From Galeopsis tetrahit (lineage: Eukaryota; Streptophyta; Magnoliopsida; Lamiales; Lamiaceae), in contig OY776124.1 of assembly GCA_963675135.1 (NCBI GenBank), positions 8,818,677 through 8,882,676 on the forward strand: 64,000 nt of DNA. Reading direction: 5' to 3'. Below are positions 1 to 11,930 of the stretch, one piece after another. The notes under the pieces are model-generated. The model saw nothing but the letters and a program-made list of their open reading frames with translations. It had not been told where the DNA came from and searched no databases. A program made the position numbers and the translations under genes. Within the stretch, counting starts at the first letter, position 1. Each line of letters begins with the position of its first letter.

Positions 1-3000
1 TAGCTATCACATCCCAAATGACTTTCCACGCAGAAATACGGACTTTTGGGGGTACATTTAACTTCCAAACCTTATTCCACCACTCCTCTAGTCTATTGTC
101 ACTTGATTCTCCCTCTGTATTAGGCCCTTTAGCTCTATTGGTGAGTTCAAATTTGTACCCCGATTTGACGGAGTAGATTCCTTTAATATCCGGTCCCCAG
201 AACTGTTTATCTTCATAGGCTTCCCCTCCAATCTGCGTCTGTAATATTGCATCAGCCTCAAAGGGGAGAAAGGCCTCCCTTACAAGATTTGTGTTCCACG
301 TCCCTCCCTCACTTATGAAACGGCTCACTGTTGATGAGCTCGCAATTCTGGATTTTATTCTTCCCTCATTTAGGCCAGCAACCCATCTTTCCTTGAATAT
401 TTTCACCTTATCTCCCTTCCCAATTCTCCAGAAGAGTCCTTTTAGCAGCAGTTCTCGGCTCCATAGAAGTGATCGCCACACATACGATGGATTAGATCCC
501 AGCCCCGCCTCCATAACGTCCTCATTCTTGTAGTATCTGGCCCGCATAACTCTTGCCACTAGTGAGTTTGGGTGTTGAATCAATCTCCATAATTGCTTTG
601 CTAGGAGAGCCTTGTTAAATTCCACCATCCTTCTAAAACCCATGCCTCCATCTTTTTTAGGAGCACACAAATCTTTCCATTTTTTCCAGTACAACGAATT
701 GCCATTTTCATTTTTCCCCCACCAGAACTGAGCACACATCTTTTCAATATCTTTGCATATGGACTTAGGAATCCTAAAACAGGCAATCGCATACGTTGGA
801 ATTGCTTGTATCACTGATTTAATCAGCACTTCCTTCCCACCCTCCGAGAAGTCCTTTATTTTCCAGCTCTGCAGCTTATTCGCAATCTTGTCCTTGATGT
901 AGGCAAATTGCACCCTTTTCGCTCTTAATGAGAAGGTTGGTAAGCCAAGGTAAAAGTCATGTCCTTGGCTCATCCGGATCCCAAGTTGATCCTTAACAGC
1001 TATTTTGGTACCTGGGTCAGTGTGTGGGCTGAATGTAATCGACGACTTCTCGTAGTTGATCAGTTGACCCGATGCCTTCTCATATTTTTCCAGCCCCTCC
1101 TTAAGATTTTTGCCCGCTTGTGTATTCGCTTGAAGAAAGAGTAGACTGTCGTCCGCGAAGAGGAGATGGGTTATGTATGGTGCACCCCTTCCAACACGAA
1201 CCCCTTGTATTTGTTTATCCTCAACAAGCTTACCAAGAATTTTTGAGAGGCCTTGTGTACATAACACAAAAAGAAAGGGGGATAGAGGGTCCCCCTGTCT
1301 GATCCCTCTAGTTGGTTTGACATACCCCTTAATCTCACCATTGATTTTGAAGGAGTAAGAGGTAGTGCACACACAATCCATAAGCATTGAGACCCATTTG
1401 TTGCTAAAGCCTGTTTTTGATAGAATCTCCTTAAGGTAGGGCCATTCAATCCGGTCGTATGCTTTAGACATGTCAAGCTTTATCGCAGCGTACCCCCTCT
1501 TGCCTTTATTTTGCCTCAACCAATGCATACATTCAAAGCCAACGAGCACATTATCTTAGATAAGTCTTCCTGGTGTAAAAGCACTTTGGAACTCATCAAT
1601 GGCTGTTCCCAACACTGACTTCAGTCTGTTGCTTATTGCTTTCGCAAGGATTCGGTAACAGACATTTGTTAGGCTTATCGGCCTGTAATCTTTGAGCTCC
1701 TGTGGTGTGTTGACCTTTGGGATCAGAGTCACCAGTGTTTGGTTCCAGTCTCCCACACTGCCTCCTCCATTGAGGATGTCCAAGATGTTTTTAGTAACAT
1801 CTTTACCAATTGTTTCCCAAGCCCTATGATAGAAATCGGCCGGCATCCCGTTCGGTCCAGGGGCTTTCATGGGTCCTAGATCGAAGGCTGCTTTCCTTAT
1901 GTCCATGTCGTTGAAGTCTCTTTCAAGGTATCTTTGTTGAGATTCTGAGATACCAATCGGGCACAGTTGTACCACTTCATCTATGTCCGTTTGTGAGGGT
2001 GTCGTGGACTGGAATAAGTTAGCATAGAACTCTTCAACCACCCTTGTAATCCCCTCTTGATTCGTGCACCACGCCCCTCCATTATCTAACAGGCCTGAAA
2101 TTTGGTTTTGTTTGCGTCTCCATGTTGCCTGTCGATGGAAAACGTTTGTGTTACGGTCACCATTGACCATCCAATTGTGTTTTTCTCTTTGTTGCCACCA
2201 TGCTTCTTGTTGGGACAGAAACTTCTCTAGGTGAGCTTCAGTTTTGTCAATTTCTCCCTTTGTCCACCCATTGCTTTCATCATTTTGTAAGTTGATCAAT
2301 TTTTGTTTCCACACTACGATCTGTCTTGGTAAGTTACCCATCTTCTTGGTTGCCCAGCTTTTGAGGTTCAAAGTCATTGATCCCATCCGAGTTGGTAGAT
2401 TTGTAGACCCTGTCTCCTTCGTCCATAGTTCACTCACTTGTTCCTGAAAATCCGGCTCCAGGGTCCAAGCCCTCTCATAGTGAGCTGCCCCTTTCTTCGT
2501 GCTTGACAAAAAGCCCTGCTCTGGTTTTTTGTTTAAACGGACTGGCCGATGATCTGATGAGTAGTAGTTCAGATTGACAGCCTCAAACATGGGAAACAAG
2601 TTTATCCATGCCTCATTTGCCACAAAACAATCAAGTGTCTCATACATACACCCTAACCCCCTTCTTCTGTTGCACCAAATGAAGGGTGAACCTTTCGCTT
2701 CAATATTCTCAAGCTGTACTTCCTCTAAAACCTTTCTGAAATTTTCCATTTGGTAGTAGGGTCGTGTTTTGGTTGCATCTCCACCTTTCAACTCATGTAG
2801 ACCCATAATCTCATTGAAGTCACCCTCAACGAGCCAAGGCACTACCTCCCCTGACCTTGATTTGTAGATCTTTCTAAGCAAATCCCAGGAAAATTTTCTT
2901 AAAGAAGTGTTTGGATTACCATAGAAGCCAGTAAACCACCAACTACACAATTCACTTTTCATAAAACAATCAATGTGGCCAAAAGAGTAGGAGCACAAAC

Positions 3001-3234
3001 TAACATCAACTTTTTCATTAGCAAACAACAAAAGGCCCCCACTACTACCAACAGCATCAACTCCCAAACAAGTACTGAAATTTAAACTAGATAGCCATCT
3101 CCTACCCATATTACTACTAATTTTTTATTCTGAAACAAAGAGAACATCAGGTTTTTGCTCCTTTACAAGGAGCTGGATTTTTGGAATGCTTGGGGCCCCC
3201 GTAATCCCCGAGCATTCCAAACAATGACGATCAT
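1..3234 (-). pseudogene. LINE-A ORF2, endonuclease plus reverse transcriptase, broken
   Basis: ORF2 begins at the ATG at 3234-3232 (MIVIVWNARG, typical of plant L1 endonuclease). A frameshift near 3175 moves it into the frame used from there to the window edge. That frame is interrupted by TAA at 3127-3125 and TAA at 1558-1556 and is otherwise open to base 1. Domains in order: exo/endonuclease fold (about 3230-2500, with GDFNEI and SDHRPV motifs), linker, and reverse transcriptase (about 1850-900). RT shows the DYRPISL and GDPLSP motifs and an intact FADD active site at about 1160-1150. The conserved W-rich segment at 115-1 looks like the start of the zf-RVT domain. RNase H or the C-terminus lies beyond the edge. 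Confidence 0.88.
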
Positions 3235-4316
3235 GGCTTGCGGCGGGGCTGGTGCATTCCAGCTCCCGCCATCCCTTCCAATTCACTAGGGTCTTCATCG
3301 CTCCTTGACTTCTTTCCTTCGGACGAATCAGATTCTCCTCCCTTTTTTCCTTCCATATCCTTGGTAGCACGGACCCTCTTCTTACTCTGCTGGGTTGTAC
3401 CCTTTTGGCCTTTCCCTCCCGAGCTTCCCACCTTCTTTGTAGAGCTTCCTTCAACAACTGTCATGGGCAGTTTCCTTTGATCCCCCATGTTCATTCCAAA
3501 TGTACCAAAAGGCTGAGTGTAGTATTGCGCAGCAGGTGTTCCCTTCAAGGGGAAATTTGAACTTCCCATCTCGAAACCCAGTTTCGGCATTTTAACCTCC
3601 AGATTTGGTAGTGAGTTCATATATGCAGTATACTGGATGTTGTTCCCAAATGCTCGTGCATAGTCCTTCACAGTTGTGGCTGCTTCCGGGATGATAGTTT
3701 GTTGTGCTAGCCTCCCCCGAGTGTTTTCGATCGATATTCCTCTTTCATCTCCTCGTATCTGGATTGGTTTCTTGTGAGTGACTGTCTCAGGCGATTGGGC
3801 CTGCATCGGTTCCTTCCCTTTTGAGTTGGTTGCTGGCTTTTTGATCGCCCCTTCCATACTTTTGCAGAAATCTGCAAATTCCTTCTCCGTTAAACCTTTT
3901 TGTTTGTCTGCTTTGAGCCAGGGGTAAAATTTGATCTCTTGCTTCCCTGTTCTTTCTCCTTCCGCAAAGCCTTCTGGGCATTCCTTAGCTACATGTGTTA
4001 GCCTCCCACAAGTATAGCAAAAATCTGTGATCTTTTCATACCTGAAAGCAACAGTCATTCGTCCCTCCTCTGTTCGGATGATAGTGCCTCTGGTTAGGGG
4101 GTGTGAGATATGTATTTGGACTCTTACCCTGAGGCATCTTCCCCAGGTAGCATCCTCCGCCGGCGCGTCCACTTCCAGCACTGGTCCAATCTTTGAGCCC
4201 AGTCCTTCCCCCATCTCCACCGACATCGTATCCAGTGGGAGTCCGTGCATCTGGATCCAGAGTGGGACCTCTGTGAAATCCAGATCCATTGCCCTTTCGT
4301 TGCCTTTAGATAGAAA
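3231..4316 (-). pseudogene. LINE-A ORF1, gag-like RNA-binding protein, 5'-truncated
   Basis: An open frame runs from 4376 to a TGA at 3233-3231, but its first about 22 codons are flanking DNA; LINE homology starts near 4316. The family protein binds LINE RNA. The visible part has the C-terminal portion of a DUF4283-like domain (PLWIQMHGLP motif), followed by a CX2CX4HX4C zinc knuckle (C-YTC-GRLTH-VAKEC) encoded at about 4019-3975, then a low-complexity Lys/Ser-rich tail. The stop overlaps the ATG of ORF2 in the four bases ATGA (3234-3231), an arrangement also found in LINE-B. The N-terminal half is missing, so I call it a pseudogene. Family assignment is strong; function is inferred. Confidence 0.82.
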
Positions 4317-4389
4317 AATGTGTAGTTTTTCTTTTATTACATAAAAATTGCAAATAAAGTGCAAGTGAAGTGACAAATTGCTATGCAGT

Positions 4390-4510
4390 TGTATGGTGCA
4401 ATTAATTTAATCTTGACTTTATTTTTGTGTTAAATTTGATTAATCGACAAAAGTTAGTTATAATATAAAATGGAAAATATTAAGTTAGTATGAAAAATAT
4501 TATTTTTTGA
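4390..4510 (-). other. Duplicated F-box 5' flank (remnant of a left-hand F-box copy)
   Basis: The stretch 4395-4505 resembles 6640-6765, the DNA just upstream of the intact F-box gene. Shared features are a GGTGCA-ATTTAATTTAAT-TTGAC core and a later TATAAAATG-GAAATATTA block. This suggests that another F-box copy once started just left of 4395 and was disrupted by LINE-A. The match is partial and made by eye. Confidence 0.45.
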
Positions 4511-5039
4511 TATTTTTCAATATACAACTACTAATATTTTTCTTCATATAAACGACTACTTTTCATTACACAAATTAATATTTTTCGATCGCATTCTTTT
4601 ATGATTTGCAAAAAGATACGAAGTATTAAAGAAAAAGTTTGGATTGATTGTTTTTGTCAAAATTGCATCATTATACAGTATAACGGGTGTACATAAGTGT
4701 CACTCTCTCCAATCAAATTGGGACAAGTGTCAAAATGTTGAAGAGTTTGTGAAACACCCTCTTGGTTGGTCCATGCCTAATCATGTTGTGAATATTAATT
4801 ATTTTTTTTTTTTTTTTGTCTTTTAGCTTGATGGGATGTGGATGCCCACCGATAAATGTAGCCTAGGACAAATACGGGTTACTGGTATGGTAACACATAT
4901 TTTTTTTTTATATAATACCGAGCAGGTGAAGATCTATTAGCACATATATTCTTTTCAAATTTTATATATTATCATTAACTTGTCTAATTGCTAAAAAAAT
5001 ATTGTGTACATAGAGTACATCTAAAATGTAAAATGTTTG

Positions 5040-5370
5040 CAAATAGTCGTGACTTTGCACACCATATTCCCGTTACTCTCCCTGCTCACTCTCTTCTACA
5101 CTATTGTCTATTCATGACGCAACAATTTTCATATTTTTCTTTCTCTCTCGAAATTGTTTTTTCATTTTTTTTCTTCAATGACCTTCTCCAACGTTCTCAA
5201 ACTCTCGCCCGTCATCAGTCGTTCCATCGCTTGCCTTCATAATCACGTATACGTCTATCACACGCAGTCCCACGTCTTCCTTCCACGTGCAATGCACAAA
5301 CAACAAGCACATCATCAACTTGTCGTCGCCACAGTCACTTATCACAAACATAGACGCATAACTTAACTAC
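5040..5370 (-). pseudogene. Truncated F-box pseudogene, tandem copy of the 3' half of the neighbouring gene
   Basis: Positions 4550-5370 repeat 5375-5945, which holds the last about 110 codons and 3' flank of the intact F-box gene. Here the minus strand still encodes a recognisable MCLLFVHCTWKED block and a DVYVIMKASDGTT block. After that, a frameshift near the acidic loop and stop codons destroy the frame. There is no F-box motif, because the copy starts within the C-terminal region. It is best explained by unequal exchange within a small tandem F-box cluster. I see no sign that it makes protein. Confidence 0.7.
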
Positions 5371-5549
5371 TACTTTTCAATATACAACTAATATTTTCCG
5401 ATCGTTTTCTTTTATGATTTGTAAAAAGATACATAGTATTAAAGAAAAAGTTTGGATAGATTGTTTTTTATTAAAATTGCATCATTGTGCAATATGCATT
5501 TGCAATATTACACATACATTCTTCTCATATTTTATTATCATTAACTTGT

Positions 5550-6644
5550 CTAATTGCTAAAAAAATATCGTCTACATAGGGAATACATCCCAAATGCAAA
5601 ATGTATGCAAATACTCGTGACTTTGCACACCATATTCCCGTTACTCGCCCTCCTCACATTTATTTCTCTTCGACACCGTTGTCTATTCACGACGCAAAAG
5701 TTTTCATAATTTTCTTTCTCCCTCTCGAAATTGCTTTTCCATCTTTTTTCTTCAATGACCTTCTCCAACGTTCTCAAACCCTCGCCCGCCGTCAAAGTCG
5801 TCCCATCGCTTGCCTTCATAATCACGTATACGTCTTTCACACGCAGTCCCCCGTCTTCCTTCCACGTGCAATGCACAAACAACAAGCACATCACCAACTC
5901 ATCGTCGCTTACCACAAGCATAGACGCGTAGCGCAACTGTATGTCATTAGTCAACGAGTGGCGCTTCGCCCCCACCGCCTTTAAACTCGACAAGTTAATC
6001 GCCCGTCGCTTAACCGGATCAATCAGAATCCAGCTCAGTCGTAAGTGCTCTTGCGCCCGTTCGAAATGATCGACGTCGTGTAGATTCAACGGCACCGCGG
6101 CCACCTCTTTCAGATCTGAAATCTCCATCATGAAATCGTCACTTAAAAACGTGTCCGTTACCAACACATTTGAGTGTATCAATACGTCGTCGTATTTGAT
6201 ATCCACCGCGGAAATCAATTTGGGGGCGACGGGTACTACGCGAGTCTGGTGAGTTTTCCGGGGTGGGAAGCGGCGGAGGGCAGGGGAGGCATCAGGGTAG
6301 AACGAGCGGTAGCCGGAGGGGAAGTCGGAGATGGCGGCGGCGACGCGAGGATCGGCGGTGGATGGCCAGGTGGAGTTGCAAATGCGCTTCCAAATCAAAT
6401 CGTCGTTGCATAGAGAGAGAAATTGGTCGGAAACGCAGCTAGCGACGGCTAGAGTGCGGCCGTCAAGTCGGTTGAGAATATGCGATTGAATAATTTCTGG
6501 AGGGATGGCGGTGATAGGAGCGTCGCCATCCTTGTCGGCGGCGGCGGAAAAAGATGACATGAATGCACTCGACGTCGTTTTGACTTTGTTCGAAGGTTTA
6601 GGGCATGTAAAATGGAGAAACGGGTACGCAAGTGTAGGGTGCAT
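5550..6644 (-). CDS. F-box protein, At2g27310/At2g36090-like, intronless
   Basis: A single open frame of 364 codons. The F-box lies at about residues 44-90 (IPPEIIQSHILNRLDG, then LSLCNDDLIWKRIC and a conserved TWPS). It is followed by the block DPRVAAAISDFPSGYRSFY, which is typical of the plant family around Arabidopsis At2g27310 and At2g36090. F-box proteins of this kind act as substrate receptors of SCF ubiquitin ligases by binding SKP1/ASK; the substrate is unknown. The ATG at 6644 may be too early. The second Met, at 6560, begins 14 residues before the F-box homology and matches related proteins better. The last about 20 residues look unconserved. No introns, which is normal for this family. 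The tandem pseudogene at 5040-5370 shows local duplication. Confidence 0.85.
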   Translation of the reverse strand: MHPTLAYPFLHFTCPKPSNKVKTTSSAFMSSFSAAADKDGDAPITAIPPEIIQSHILNRLDGRTLAVASCVSDQFLSLCNDDLIWKRICNSTWPSTADPRVAAAISDFPSGYRSFYPDASPALRRFPPRKTHQTRVVPVAPKLISAVDIKYDDVLIHSNVLVTDTFLSDDFMMEISDLKEVAAVPLNLHDVDHFERAQEHLRLSWILIDPVKRRAINLSSLKAVGAKRHSLTNDIQLRYASMLVVSDDELVMCLLFVHCTWKEDGGLRVKDVYVIMKASDGTTLTAGEGLRTLEKVIEEKRWKSNFEREKENYENFCVVNRQRCRREINVRRASNGNMVCKVTSICIHFAFGMYSLCRRYFFSN

Positions 6645-6901
6645 TTAATTTAATGTTGACCTTCCCCGTAAATTTTTTTTTTTTTTTTTAATGTTGACAT
6701 TTGTTTTATTCCAAATTACAAAACATGTTAAAATATAAAATGAGAAATATTAGATTATATGAAAAAAAAAATGAAGTAGTTTAATGAGTTTTTTTTTAAT
6801 GTGTGCATCTTCATTACTAACACGTGTTACATTTCTAATATGTGTCGAATACTATCTAAAAATTTAAAAATGTTCCTTATAAGTCAAATTCTCTCACCTA
6901 A

Positions 6902-7016
6902 AGGTATGTTTAGTTTGTAATTGGATCAATCCAATTGTACCAATTCAAATTCGGATTGATAGAGATTGATTGAAATTGGGTAATTCCAAATTTAGATTAA
7001 TTCCAAAACAAACACC
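6902..7016. mobile_element. Tourist-like MITE (PIF/Harbinger type), about 115 bp
   Basis: Terminal inverted repeats: the left end GGTATGTTTAGTTTG pairs with the right end, whose reverse complement is GGTGTTTGTTTTGG. The element is flanked by TAA at 6899-6901 and 7017-7019, the 3-bp target preferred by PIF/Harbinger MITEs. No coding capacity. It lies about 250 bp upstream of the F-box start. Confidence 0.65.
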
Positions 7017-7411
7017 TAAGGGTGTGTTTAGTTTGGGATTGGCCCATTCGAGTTCGGATGGGCTCATTCATCCTGTCATACACCTATAAACTCACTCGTT
7101 CTCTATTATATTTTTCTTTCACACATTTATTCTATCTTCTACTTTTATTCCTTACATAGTACACTAATTACTCCACTATAAATAATAATAAAATAATACA
7201 ATATCACCCTTGATTTGACATCACCTATTTTTCAATTTTTATTTTAATATAATTGTTATTCAATTACTATTCATTGATTACCCTCATTCATATTTTTTCA
7301 ATTCACATTCCTATCTCATACACCACAGTCTCTAACCAACTCTCCTCCAGCTCCGACGACCCCACACCACCCACGATGGAGTTGGAGAGGCCCCGCCCCC
7401 ACCATGGCCTC

Positions 7412-7596
7412 TATTGGACCTATATTAGTAAATATGCATTTATCTCTATTTATTGTATAGGCCCACCTTAGTTTTCCATGGGCTTTCTTATGAAGCCCAT
7501 TAGGGTTAGCTTTAGATCTAATTATCTCTTGTATAAATACCCAATGTAAATCTCTTTTATAACTAATCAAGAAAATATATTTTTCATACTTCTATA
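7412..7596 (+). repeat. 5' LTR of the Ale-like copia element
   Basis: 185 bp, starting TATTGGACCT and ending ACTTCTATA. It matches 11931-12115 at all but four positions. A TATAAATA box at 7532-7539 is the likely promoter. The ends form TAT...ATA rather than the common TG...CA. Confidence 0.93.
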
Positions 7597-7611
7597 TGGT
7601 ATCATCGAGTC
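7597..7611 (+). other. Primer binding site of the Ale-like copia element
   Basis: TGGTATCATCGAG follows the 5' LTR directly. Its first eight bases match the initiator Met-tRNA complement TGGTATCAGAGC used by most plant copia elements; the rest diverges. Confidence 0.75.
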
Positions 7612-7765
7612 TATTGGCTCACGCCTGATCCAAACCCTAGTCGCCGCCTTTCTTCAAAAGTGCCGCCGCCAAAACCCTAGCTTCTGCTCCCGCCGCCGTC
7701 TCCTCCGACACGCCGTCGCCCTCCTCCACTCCGCTGCTACACCCTGCGTTTTTCTGTGCCTCACC

Positions 7766-10700
7766 ATGACCACATCAACACCACCACAATCCTCCCTTAT
7801 CTCCTTCAAAGGCCTCACTCAAACACCTCCGAAACTAACCTCCACCAACTATGGAGCCTGGTCATTTCAACTGAGACTCCTTCTCCAAGGCCACGATCTA
7901 TTTGGGTATGTCTCTGGTACTCATCCGTGCCCTCCTCCCCTCATTCCGGCCGAAGGTGCTACTGACCCCACCCTACCAAGCCCAGATTATCTCACATGGG
8001 TTCGCCAGGATACCCTTATCCTATCTGCCATTGTTGGGTCCATGGAACCCTCCCTTATCCCTCACGTCGCATCCACCAAAACCTCCTGCGAGGCCTGGTC
8101 CGTCCTTGAAACCATGTATGGGAAACCCTCTCGTGGTCGCATTCTTGCCTTGAAATACAAATATCTTGGTCTCTCCAAGGGTACTCGCTCAATCTCCGAT
8201 TTCCTTCTGGATGTTCGCTCTGTGGTGGACGAATTTGCCCGGCTCGGTGTCAAAACCGACATTGAGGATGTCACCCTCAAGGTTCTCGCAGGACTTGATG
8301 ACGACTACCGTGATATCTCCAATGCTATCCAAGCTCGCGAGCAACCTATTCCCTTTCACGAGCTCTGTGACAAGCTCCTCAGCACTGAAGTTCAAATTGC
8401 TGCTCGCCCATCATCGGTGGTCGCCCCTATATCAGCTATGGTCGCCGGCCGACCACATTCTCGCCCAGCTCGAATGAACCCGAGGCCCAAACTTCAAGAT
8501 GCTCGTTCTCGCCCAACTTCACAGAGACCCTATCTTGGCACATGTCAATATTGTCGAGCACCTGGTCACACTGCTCGCACATGTCCCGAAATTTCGTGCT
8601 CGCCCACACCACCAAACCCACCCTTGAACAAGCATCGTTCCTCTTCATCTGGTCGCTATGCTCCTACCTTCCACCACAACCAGCCGCCTGAACATCGACA
8701 TGCCTACTCGGCTCATTCTGCCTCCTCACCTCATACATCGAGTCAATGGATCCTTGACTCGGGGGCCTCCCATCACATCACCAACAGCTTGGCCGACCTC
8801 TCTCTTCACTCACCCTTCACCGGGGAAGACAACGTGGAAATTGGTGATGGTAAAGGCTTATGCATTTCTCATACTGGGTCTATGAGCTTCAATGCCTTAG
8901 AATCTCTGAAATTCTTAAATGTCCTAGTGGTGCCACTAATCTCGAGAAACCTCATTTCTGTTTCTGCTCTTTGTCGAGATAACAATGTTATTGTCTTCTT
9001 TGATGAAACTTCCTTTCAGGTGCAGGATGGTCGCTCGGGGAGCATTCTCCTAGTTGGGAGTCGTATCAATAATCTTTATGTATGGCCGGCACACATTGCC
9101 AACTCCTCGCCAACAGCCCTGGTCGCCCAGCATCTCACCACCTCCAAATGGCATGCTCGCCTTGGCCATCCATCCATCAACATTCTTTCCCATACCTTGT
9201 CTACCTTTAACTTAGCATCTGTACCATCTAAAATTTTTCATTGTAATGCTTGTAATTGCATCAAGAGTCACAAACTCCCTTTCTATGATTCAAGTATTAC
9301 TTCTACTAAACCCATTGATATTATTTTCTCTGATGTCTGGTCGTCACCTGTTATATCTGTCAAAGGTTTTAAGTACTATGTCTTATTTGTTGATCATTTC
9401 AGCAAATACATCTGGACTTATCCACTAAAACGCAAATCTGATGTTCTTTCTACCTTCACCTCTTTCAAAAGCCTCGTTGAGAACTACTATCAAACCAAAA
9501 TCAAAACCTTTTACTCCGACAATGGGGGAGAATTCATCGCCCTCCGTCCCTTCCTTCTAACACATGGTATCTCCCACCTTACCACTCCTCCTCATACACC
9601 CGAACACAATGGCATGTCCGAACGTCGTCATCGCCATGTCATTGACACAGCTCTTGCCCTCCTACACCATGCATCCATACCACTATCATACTGGCCATAT
9701 GCCGTCAGTACAGCAACCTATCTCATAAATCGCCTACCCAAAACAAACCTTAACTTGCTTTCCTCGTATCAAACCATACTTCGTCGCACTCCCAACCTGT
9801 CCCGACTGCGTGTCTTTGGTTGCCTATGTTATCCTTGTCTTCGCCCTTACACGACCCACAAACTCAATCCTCGATCCACTCCGTGTATATTCATGGGGTA
9901 CTCATCCACTCAAAGTGCCTATCTGTGCCTTGACCTTTCCACTAATCGCCTCTACACATCCCGGCATGTTCACTTTGTTGAACATGTCTTCCCGTTCTCC
10001 TCGCAGTCGCCCCCTGTCCACTCTCCGCCTCATCCTACACCTTCCATTCCCCCTGGGTTCCTACCCATTGCTCGGCCGACCATCCCTCCGCCGACTGACC
10101 CCCTGTTAAACACTACTCCTCGCCCAACAAACCCCTTGCCGACCACCACAACGCCGACCACCACACAACCACTCAGTCTTGTACCAACCACACCCTTGCC
10201 GACCACCACACCAACAAACAACCCTGTGACGACCACATCTCAGCCGACCAACTCACCCACCAACCACTCTGTGCCGGCCAATGCTCCTATGCGACCTCCT
10301 ACATCCCGCATAGTCACTCGCTCTCAGAATGCTGTGTTCAAACCAAACCCGAGGTATGGACTTTCTTCTGTCGTCACCTCTAACATTGAACCAAGTTGTG
10401 TCTCACAGGAACTCAAGAACAAGCATTGGCGAGCAGCTATGTCTGCTGAGTTTGATGCCCTTCTTCAGAATGGCACTTGGGACTTAGTTCCTCCCACTGC
10501 GTCTCAGAATGTGGTCGGCTCCAAGTGAGTCTTCCGCATTAAACGAAAACCTGATGGCTCTCTTGACAAATACAAAGCTCGCCTAGTTGCCAAAGGTTTT
10601 CACCAACGCCCGGGTGTTGACTTCACTGAAACCTTCAGTCCGGTCGTCAAGCCGGCCACTGTGCGAGCAGTTCTCAGCATAGCTGTCACTCAACAGTGGC

Positions 10701-11923
10701 CCCTTCAACAGTTCGATGTCAGCAATGCCTTCCTCCATGGCACACTCTCAGACACTGTCTTCATGGCCCAGCCTCCTGGTTTTGCAGATAAGACTTTTCC
10801 CTCTTATGTTTGCAAATTACACAAATCTATTTATGGCTTAAAGCAGGCTCCTCGCACATGGTACTATGCTCTTCGTTCGTTTCTCAATGAAATTGGGTTC
10901 ACCCCCACTCACTCTGATGAATCTCTATTTGTCTACAACAACACTGGGGTGGTCGCCTACTTCCTCGTCTATGTCGACGACCTTATCTTAACGGGCAACA
11001 ACTCACCCATGCTCGTCCGTGTGGCTGCCGACCTCAGTACCAAATTCTCTGTCAAGGACCTTGGTCCCCTATCATATTTCTTGGGAGTAGAAGTCCTTCG
11101 ATCTAAAAATTCGTGCTTTCTCTCCCAACGAAAATATATCACTGACCTGCTCGCCCGATACAACATGCTCACGTCAAAACCTGTTCGCACCCCACTGCCC
11201 ACCTCTGCTCGCCTTTCCATTTCGGATGGGTCCTCGCCTGCGGATGCCACCCAGTACCGACAAGTCCTTGGCTCACTACAATACCTTCAGCTCACCAGAC
11301 CAGACATTGCATTTGCAGTACACAAGCTGTCCCAATTCATGCATGTACCCACTACTACCCACTGGGGAGCTGCCAAGCGCTTGCTGAGGTACCTAAATGG
11401 TACAAGGAATGTTGGGGTCACTCTCACCTCTGGTCCATCCTCATCACTTCACTGTTTCACTGATGCTGACTGGGCAGGTGACACAGATGATCGAACCTCC
11501 ACCAGTGCCTACATTGTCTTTCTGGGGTCTAATCCCATCTCCTGGTCATCCAAGAAACAAAAGTCCGTTGCCCGCTCCTCGACCGAGGCTGAATATCGAG
11601 CTATTGCTGCTGCTGCCTCTGAAGTTCAATGGCTCAAATCTTTATTACGGGAACTCCATTTCCCCACCTCGCCTACACCAGCTCTCTACTGTGACAACAT
11701 TGGCGCCACCTACCTGTGCTCAAATCCGGTGTTTCACTCGCGAATGAAGCACATTGCCATTGACTTCCACTTCGTTCGTGGTCTCATCAAGACGAAACAA
11801 TTACGTGTGTCTCATGTCTCCTCTGCCGATCAACTTGCAGATGCTCTCACTAAACCTCTCTCCAGCACACGACTACAACTTCTTATGTCCAAGATTGGAA
11901 TCACCAATGGTGCTCCATCTTGA
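7766..11923 (+). pseudogene. Copia gag-pol polyprotein with one in-frame stop codon
   Basis: One frame from ATG 7766 to TGA 11921-11923, interrupted only by TGA at 10526-10528. Gag occupies about residues 1-255, with a CX2CX4HX4C knuckle (CQYC-RAPGH-TARTC) at about 260. The aspartic protease motif LDSGAS is at about 330. The integrase zinc domain (HARLGH...CNAC) is at about 460-510, and the integrase core shows D (FSDVW), D (YSDNGGEF) and E (SERRHR) at about 517, 585 and 615. RT follows the stop (KARLVAKGF, FDVSNAFLHG, YVDDLILTG), then RNase H (FTDADWAGD, SSTEAEYRA). The stop falls in the conserved segment entering RT, where relatives usually have Trp, so it looks like a point mutation rather than programmed recoding. 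Confidence 0.92.
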
Positions 11924-11930
11924 GGGGGCG
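11921..11930 (+). other. Polypurine tract of the Ale-like copia element
   Basis: The purine-rich GAGGGGGCG lies immediately before the 3' LTR and overlaps the pol stop codon. It would prime plus-strand DNA synthesis. Confidence 0.8.

Larger units (their letters stand above)
1..4316 (-). mobile_element. L1-type LINE retrotransposon, 5'-truncated, cut by the left window edge (LINE-A)
   Basis: Non-LTR retrotransposon read on the minus strand. ORF1 carries a CCHC zinc knuckle. ORF2 carries an apurinic endonuclease domain, then reverse transcriptase, and is still open at position 1. Homology to ORF1 stops near 4316, inside a domain that looks like the second half of a DUF4283 region, so the 5' end is truncated, as is usual for LINEs. 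The 3' UTR, poly(A) and one target-site duplication lie outside the window. The element sits where the 5' end of a left-hand F-box copy would be expected. Nonsense codons and a frameshift in ORF2 make it inactive. Confidence 0.9.

Noticed and set aside
291..533. Plus-strand open frames over the LINEs and retrotransposons (for example 291-533, 4027-4344, 15119-16330)
   Set aside because: They are shadows of minus-strand LINE coding sequence; they have no domains, and base composition follows the opposite strand.
7020..7090. A second Tourist-like terminus GGGTGTGTTTAGTTTGGGATTG directly after the first MITE
   Set aside because: It shares the TAA at 7017-7019, but no matching right terminus was found before or after the copia insertion, so a complete element cannot be supported.
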